From NCBI GenBank assembly GCA_964446435.1, contig CAYUOS010000124.1:1-9584 (forward strand): a stretch of DNA of 9,584 nucleotides, written 5' to 3'. This document shows positions 5,462 to 9,584 of this stretch, one piece after another. A model generated the notes under the pieces. The model saw only the letters and a list, made by a program, of their open reading frames with translations, had not been told where the DNA came from and ran no database searches. Numbering within the stretch: position 1 is the first letter of the stretch; each line of letters opens with the position of its first letter. This DNA is from SLNP01 sp964446435 (lineage in GTDB: Bacteria > Bacteroidota > Bacteroidia > Bacteroidales > VadinHA17). The translations under genes were made by a program, and so were the position numbers.

Positions 5462-7582
5462 ATGTCAGTACTTCAGACGTTACGTGAAAAAGCAGGTTGG
5501 CTTGTTGCCGTTGTAATCGGTGTGGCCCTGCTCATTTTTGTTATCAGTGATTTCTTTGGTGGCGGAGGAGGAGGCCAGAGGAAGGCAAGGAAGTATTACG
5601 AAATAGCCCAGATTAGTGGAGAATCTGTTTCGTACCTTGAGTTTGACGAGAGGCTTCAGCACCTGATAGAGATATACCGCTTGTCAGGCAGTCAGAGCAT
5701 AACCGAGGAGATGGCAGAAACCCTGAGGTCACAGATTTGGGAACAGATTGTAAGGGAAAAGATTCTTGACAGGGAGTTCAGGAGGCTGGGTCTTGAGGTT
5801 AGTGCTGACGAGCTTGAAGAGCTGGTAATGGGTGACAACAAGCATCCGATTATACTGCAACTCTTTCTTGATCCTCAGACCGGCATGTTCAACCAGTCAT
5901 ATCTTGTTAACTTTCTGAAGCAGACAGAGATTGATCCTTCTGTAAAGACATACTGGCTGTTCTTCGAGGATGAGATAGTAACCGACCGTTTGAATACAAA
6001 ATACAACAATCTTGTGTCCAAGGGGCTTCATGTTACCAGCATGCAGGCAGAGTTCGAGCACAACCTGAATTCCAGGAGTGTTGATTTCACCTATGTTGGA
6101 AAGTATTACAACTCGGTTCCCGACTCACTTGTAAGCGTAAGTTCTGATGAGATAAGGAAGTTCTATAACTCGAGGAAAGAGGAATACAGGCGGCCGGCAA
6201 TGAGGAGTATGGAGTATATCACTTTTGACATCGTTCCTTCTGAAGATGACTACCAGCAGGCACTGAGGTGGATCAATGAGCGGAAAGAGGAGTTTGCCGC
6301 AACGGAAGAACCGGTTTCATATATCAATATAACCGCCGACAGCAGGCATGCAGGTTTTTACTACAGCATCGATCAGCTTACTGAATCAATAAGGGAGTTC
6401 GCCCTTGCAGGCGACAAGTCTTCTGTCTTCGGACCATATCTTGAGGACGACATCTACAAGCTGGCAAGGATAATTGACATTGCCGAACGTCCTGATTCAG
6501 TAAGAGCAAGACATATTCTGATATCACCCGGACCGGAGAAGACGATGGCGATGGCCAGAGCAGAGGCTGACAGTATTCTTACGATGATAAAAGGGGGGAT
6601 GAATTTTGAGATAATGGCCATGATCTCGTCTGAAGACAGGGGTTCGTCGCAGGTCGGAGGTGACCTGGGATGGTTCACTGAAGGGATGATGGTAACGCCC
6701 TTCAATGATGCCTGTTTCGGGGGTAAGAAGGGTGACATGGTGATAACCGAAACCAACTTCGGAGTACATATAATTGAGATTCTCGATCAGAGCAGGGGCA
6801 GCCGCAAGTACAATATCGGAATCATCGACCGGGAGGTAACCCCTGGTTCCGCCACGATACAGAGGATTTACGGAGAGGCAAGCCAGTTCGCGGCAAACAA
6901 TCCCAACCATGAAAGGTTCAACAAGACAGTTGCCGAAATGGGACTAAACAAGAGGGTTGCAACCGATATTTCAGCCAGTCAGAGAAGTATTGCGGGCCTC
7001 GAAAATGCGAGGGGACTTATAATGTCTCTGTTCCAGGCTCAGAAGGGACGGATTGTGCTCGATTTCAACCAGCAGGCAGTAATCGACCTGGGTGACAGGT
7101 ACGTTATTGCCTACTGCACCGAGATACAGGAGGAGGGATTTGCAGATATCAGCAGTGTTGCCGGAGAAATAAGGTTTACACTGATGAACAGGAAGAAGGC
7201 TGACCTGATTGCTGCCGAGTATGAAAAGAAGATGAATGAGGCGATGACCATTGAACAGATAGCGAGAGATATGGGGTTGCAGGTCGAAGAATCAGTGGGA
7301 GTAACATTCCGTTCATTCTCTGTTCAGGGAATGGCAGGAATAGAGCCGGCGCTAATCTCAGCAGCAGTTATATCGCCTGAGGGAGAGATTGCGGGTCCGG
7401 TTAAAGGATCTGTCGGTGTGTACCTATTAACTGTAAACAATGCGATAACAATCGAAACCGAAGATGTAGATGCTGTGCATGAACGTCTTTCGGCAATGAT
7501 GCAGATAAGGGCTTCATACGAGCTTTTTGAGGCTCTCAGGAAAGGGGCAGGAATAGTGGATAAGAGATACCGGTTCTTCTAG
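5462..7582 (+). CDS. ppiD: PpiD-like membrane-anchored peptidyl-prolyl isomerase (SurA N-terminal type)
   Basis: This is a 706-residue periplasmic folding factor anchored in the inner membrane. A short cytoplasmic N-terminus (MSVLQTLREKAG) precedes one membrane helix (about 12-32), followed by a six-glycine linker (33-38) and a SurA_N/PpiD-type helical chaperone region (about 45-240). A parvulin rotamase domain (about 347-440) carries the family landmarks RARHILI, GGDLGWF and NFGVHIIEI. A second alpha/beta half (about 450-700) follows and ends in KRYRFF. Length and architecture match Bacteroidota PpiD, which is longer than the roughly 620-residue E. coli protein. By analogy it helps newly exported envelope proteins fold at the translocon. 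The first ATG is preferred because it directly precedes the anchor and follows the promoter box by 46 bases. The gene ends in TAG before a strong terminator and appears monocistronic. Confidence 0.92.
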   Translation: MSVLQTLREKAGWLVAVVIGVALLIFVISDFFGGGGGGQRKARKYYEIAQISGESVSYLEFDERLQHLIEIYRLSGSQSITEEMAETLRSQIWEQIVREKILDREFRRLGLEVSADELEELVMGDNKHPIILQLFLDPQTGMFNQSYLVNFLKQTEIDPSVKTYWLFFEDEIVTDRLNTKYNNLVSKGLHVTSMQAEFEHNLNSRSVDFTYVGKYYNSVPDSLVSVSSDEIRKFYNSRKEEYRRPAMRSMEYITFDIVPSEDDYQQALRWINERKEEFAATEEPVSYINITADSRHAGFYYSIDQLTESIREFALAGDKSSVFGPYLEDDIYKLARIIDIAERPDSVRARHILISPGPEKTMAMARAEADSILTMIKGGMNFEIMAMISSEDRGSSQVGGDLGWFTEGMMVTPFNDACFGGKKGDMVITETNFGVHIIEILDQSRGSRKYNIGIIDREVTPGSATIQRIYGEASQFAANNPNHERFNKTVAEMGLNKRVATDISASQRSIAGLENARGLIMSLFQAQKGRIVLDFNQQAVIDLGDRYVIAYCTEIQEEGFADISSVAGEIRFTLMNRKKADLIAAEYEKKMNEAMTIEQIARDMGLQVEESVGVTFRSFSVQGMAGIEPALISAAVISPEGEIAGPVKGSVGVYLLTVNNAITIETEDVDAVHERLSAMMQIRASYELFEALRKGAGIVDKRYRFF

Positions 7583-7598
7583 CAGGATACCCGGGAAC

Positions 7599-7652
7599 AA
7601 AAGAGACAGCACCTTTAGACTCTTGCAGGAGTTGAAGGTGCTGTTCTCTTTT
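7599..7652 (+). terminator. Intrinsic terminator of ppiD
   Basis: AAAAGAGACAGCACCTT (7599-7615) pairs with 7635-7652 over the full length, with a single bulged T on the right arm. The loop region contains a further ACTC/GAGT pairing. A TTTTATT stretch ends the structure on the plus strand, and the AAAA on the left arm gives T-rich sequence on the other strand, so it could work in both directions. It lies 17 bases after the ppiD stop and insulates the next gene. Confidence 0.85.
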
Positions 7653-7657
7653 ATTGC

Positions 7658-7665
7658 TATATTTG
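7658..7665 (+). promoter_or_regulatory. Bacteroidota -7 promoter box (TATATTTG) for the OlsF-like gene
   Basis: TATATTTG matches TAnnTTTG and sits 23 bases before the ATG at 7689, five bases after the end of the terminator hairpin. The right arm of the terminator overlaps the expected -33 region, so terminator and promoter are packed together. The only nearby TTG (7632-7634) is about 23 bases away, slightly too far. Confidence 0.6.
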
Positions 7666-7688
7666 CTGTATAGAGACCCCGATAAGAC

Positions 7689-9479
7689 ATGAAACTACTT
7701 ACTTCAAATGAGCTTGCCAGGGCCGTGAACCTGAATATTCCGGGCGGTAATCTTATTGCAGGAGCACTGATGCAGCTATTCAGGTATAATAAGCTTAACA
7801 AGGTTTATTCATCTGTTATTGAGAAGAATCCTCTTGAAATGGTTACTTCAATACTTGACCAGCTGGAGATAAGGTATTGTGTGTCAGAGGATGACCTGAA
7901 GAACATTCCCGAGAGCGGCAGTTTTATCACTGTATCAAACCACCCTTACGGTGGCATTGATGCACTGCTTCTGGTAAAGATATTGTATGAGCGAAGGCCT
8001 GACCTCAAGGTAATGGCGAACTTCCTTCTAAAGAGGATTGAGCCTATAAAGGATATAATCCTGCCTGTGAACCCGTTTGAGACACACAAGCAGGTGAGCT
8101 CGTCATTTGCAGGAATCAAGGAGGGATTGACACATCTGAAGGAGGGTAACTGTGTAGGTATTTTTCCTGCCGGTGAGGTTTCGACATACCAGCAGGATTC
8201 GAATGTAATTGTAGACCGTGAGTGGAATGTTTCAGCCCTGAAGTTCATCAAGAAGGCCGAGGTCCCGGTTGTACCAATCTATTTTCATGGTACCAACTCG
8301 AGGTGGTTCCACATTCTGGGTAAAATACATCCACTTCTCAGGACAGCCAGGTTGCCTTCTGAGCTTTTCAACAAGAAGAACAAGCCCATAATTATAAGAA
8401 TAGGTAAGCCCATTCCGGTAAAAGATCAGGCAAACTTTAAAGATATAGCCAGGTACGGTCGTTATCTTAGGGCCAAGACCTATTCACTGGGTTCATCGCT
8501 TGAGGTAAGGAAATTCTATTTCAAGTTTTTCAATCCGAGAACCACCAGGGTAGAGCCGGTGGTCAATCCAATACCTGACAAGGTGCTTACAGATGAGTTC
8601 AATCGCATACGCTCTGACTTTGAATTGTTTACAACAAAGAACTATGCAGTCATCTGTGCCCCCACCCATGCTATTCCGAATATCTTCAATGAAATAGGGC
8701 GGTTAAGGGAGGTCACCTTCAGGATGGTAGGTGAGGGTACCGGCAAGAGTATAGATGTCGATGAATATGACTTATACTATCATCACCTTGTAATTTGGGA
8801 TACTGATGATAACAAGATAGTTGGAGCCTACCGCATAGGCAAGGGAAAGGAGATCATCAACCTTTACGGGGTAAAGGGTTTCTATATAAACTCACTGTTC
8901 AGGATGAAGAAGGGCTTTACCCCAGTCTTATCTGATTCACTTGAGCTTGGTCGCTCATTCATCACGGCTGACTATCAGAGAAAGCCTCTGCCTCTTTTCC
9001 TGCTCTGGAAAGGGATTATGTACTTCCTCCTGAAGAATGCCGAATACCGTTATCTTATCGGGCCTGTAAGCATCAGCAACGACATGTCGAAGCTTTCGAA
9101 GAGTCTGATTGTTCATTTTGTGCGCACAAATTTCTACAATTCAGAGATGGCCAGGTTCATCACTCCCAGAAAGGATTTTATTCTTAAACCCGACAAGGTA
9201 GTTGACAGGGAGATTATTGTTGACAACTCTGAGATGGATATCAACAAGCTTGAGAGGAATCTGAGGGATATTGAACCGGGGTACAGGCTTCCGGTATTGT
9301 TGAAGAAGTATATAGAACTTAATGCCAGCATTATAGGGTTCAACATCGATCCAAAATTCAACAACTGCCTTGATGGTCTGATAGTGCTGGACCTTTACGA
9401 GGTGCCGCCCGATTTCATCAGGGCCCTCTCCAAAGAGTTCAATGACTCCTCTGTTCTGGAGAGATTCGGGTTTAAATAA
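7689..9479 (+). CDS. OlsF-like bifunctional aminolipid synthase (O-acyltransferase + GNAT N-acyltransferase)
   Basis: This 596-residue protein joins two acyltransferases. The N-terminal half (about 60-270) is a PlsC/LPLAT fold with SNHPYGGID at 83-91 (His85 and Asp91, an HX5D spacing and not the usual HX4D), FPAGEVS at 159-165 and VPVVPIYFHG at 192-201. The C-terminal half (about 310-580) resembles the GNAT-type OlsB/GlsB N-acyltransferases, with LREVTFR (339-345), HHLVIWD, VGAYRIG (378-384), ELGRSFI (419-425) and LLWKGI (438-443). OlsF of Serratia and Flavobacterium has this arrangement: the C-terminal domain acylates the amino acid nitrogen and the N-terminal domain adds the second fatty acid, giving ornithine lipid. 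In Bacteroides two separate enzymes make glycine lipids, so the amino acid used here is uncertain. It is probably associated with the inner membrane face. It has its own promoter and ends at TAA just before a heptamer array. Confidence 0.8.
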   Translation: MKLLTSNELARAVNLNIPGGNLIAGALMQLFRYNKLNKVYSSVIEKNPLEMVTSILDQLEIRYCVSEDDLKNIPESGSFITVSNHPYGGIDALLLVKILYERRPDLKVMANFLLKRIEPIKDIILPVNPFETHKQVSSSFAGIKEGLTHLKEGNCVGIFPAGEVSTYQQDSNVIVDREWNVSALKFIKKAEVPVVPIYFHGTNSRWFHILGKIHPLLRTARLPSELFNKKNKPIIIRIGKPIPVKDQANFKDIARYGRYLRAKTYSLGSSLEVRKFYFKFFNPRTTRVEPVVNPIPDKVLTDEFNRIRSDFELFTTKNYAVICAPTHAIPNIFNEIGRLREVTFRMVGEGTGKSIDVDEYDLYYHHLVIWDTDDNKIVGAYRIGKGKEIINLYGVKGFYINSLFRMKKGFTPVLSDSLELGRSFITADYQRKPLPLFLLWKGIMYFLLKNAEYRYLIGPVSISNDMSKLSKSLIVHFVRTNFYNSEMARFITPRKDFILKPDKVVDREIIVDNSEMDINKLERNLRDIEPGYRLPVLLKKYIELNASIIGFNIDPKFNNCLDGLIVLDLYEVPPDFIRALSKEFNDSSVLERFGFK

Positions 9480-9485
9480 TGGCTT

Positions 9486-9525
<40 letters not shown>

Positions 9526-9529
9526 TTTT

Positions 9530-9565
9530 AAAACAAAAAGGGCCGCTCCAATTAAGGAACGGCCC
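9530..9565 (-). terminator. Minus-strand intrinsic terminator of a transcription unit beyond the window
   Basis: The arms 9540-9549 (GGGCCGCTCC) and 9556-9565 (GGAACGGCCC) form a 10-position stem around a six-base loop. On the plus strand there is one C-A mismatch, but in a minus-strand transcript the same position is a G-U pair, so the stem is complete. In that direction it is followed by TTTTTGTTTT. The stem pairing and the T-run both therefore point to termination of a minus-strand unit entering from the right. Strong GC stems like this are common after rRNA and tRNA operons. Confidence 0.8.
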
Positions 9566-9575
9566 CTGATGTAAA

Positions 9576-9584
9576 GTCGGCGAC
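9576..9584 (-). rRNA. Possible 3' end of a 5S rRNA gene, cut by the window edge
   Basis: On the minus strand the last bases read GTCGCCGAC, then TTTACATCAG before the terminator. The 3' ends of Bacteroidota 5S rRNAs read approximately AGTAGGTCGCCG followed by a short closing stem, so this fits the last bases of 5S. The strong minus-strand terminator 10 bases further on agrees. Only nine bases are visible, so this is a guess from pattern memory. A protein or tRNA end is also possible. Confidence 0.25.

Noticed and set aside
5562..5580. Glycine run in PpiD as a slippery or contingency tract
   Set aside because: The codons alternate (GGT, GGC, GGA), so it is not a homopolymer able to slip readily. 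It reads as a normal flexible linker after the membrane helix.

Overview
This window looks like chromosomal DNA of a Bacteroidota bacterium, probably of the Bacteroidales/Marinilabiliales kind. The reasons are a divergent PurM, a type III glutamine synthetase, a PorE-like outer-membrane protein with TPR, propeller, CRD and OmpA domains, a two-domain OlsF-like aminolipid acyltransferase, and the Bacteroidota promoter signature TAnnTTTG upstream of all four genes whose starts are visible. Shine-Dalgarno sequences are not obvious. The placement is by recognition only, because no search could be run.

Layout. Bases 1-626 hold the 3' part of purM (+). Bases 627-858 are a repeat-filled gap between convergent genes: a degenerate GGCGTA/GGCATA repeat, then two heptanucleotide arrays (CCGGATA/CCGTTTA) flanking a GC-rich spacer. 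Bases 859-2823 hold the PorE-like gene (-) and 2947-5136 hold glnN (-). Bases 5137-5461 are a divergent regulatory region with a perfect 10-bp inverted repeat next to the glnN promoter. Bases 5462-7582 hold ppiD (+), followed by a strong terminator and a new promoter. Bases 7689-9479 hold the OlsF-like gene (+). Bases 9480-9584 hold another heptamer array and a minus-strand terminator, perhaps for an rRNA operon whose 5S end is at the window edge.

How the genes relate. This is not an obvious operon: each gene has its own promoter or a terminator in front of it. Three genes share a cell-envelope theme: a periplasmic or outer-membrane scaffold that in Porphyromonas serves type IX secretion, a periplasmic folding factor, and a membrane aminolipid synthase. 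The other two, purM and glnN, are purine synthesis and ammonium assimilation. All protein families here are known. The most unusual material is non-coding: heptamer arrays beside stop codons at both convergent gene ends, and the large inverted repeat at the glnN promoter.
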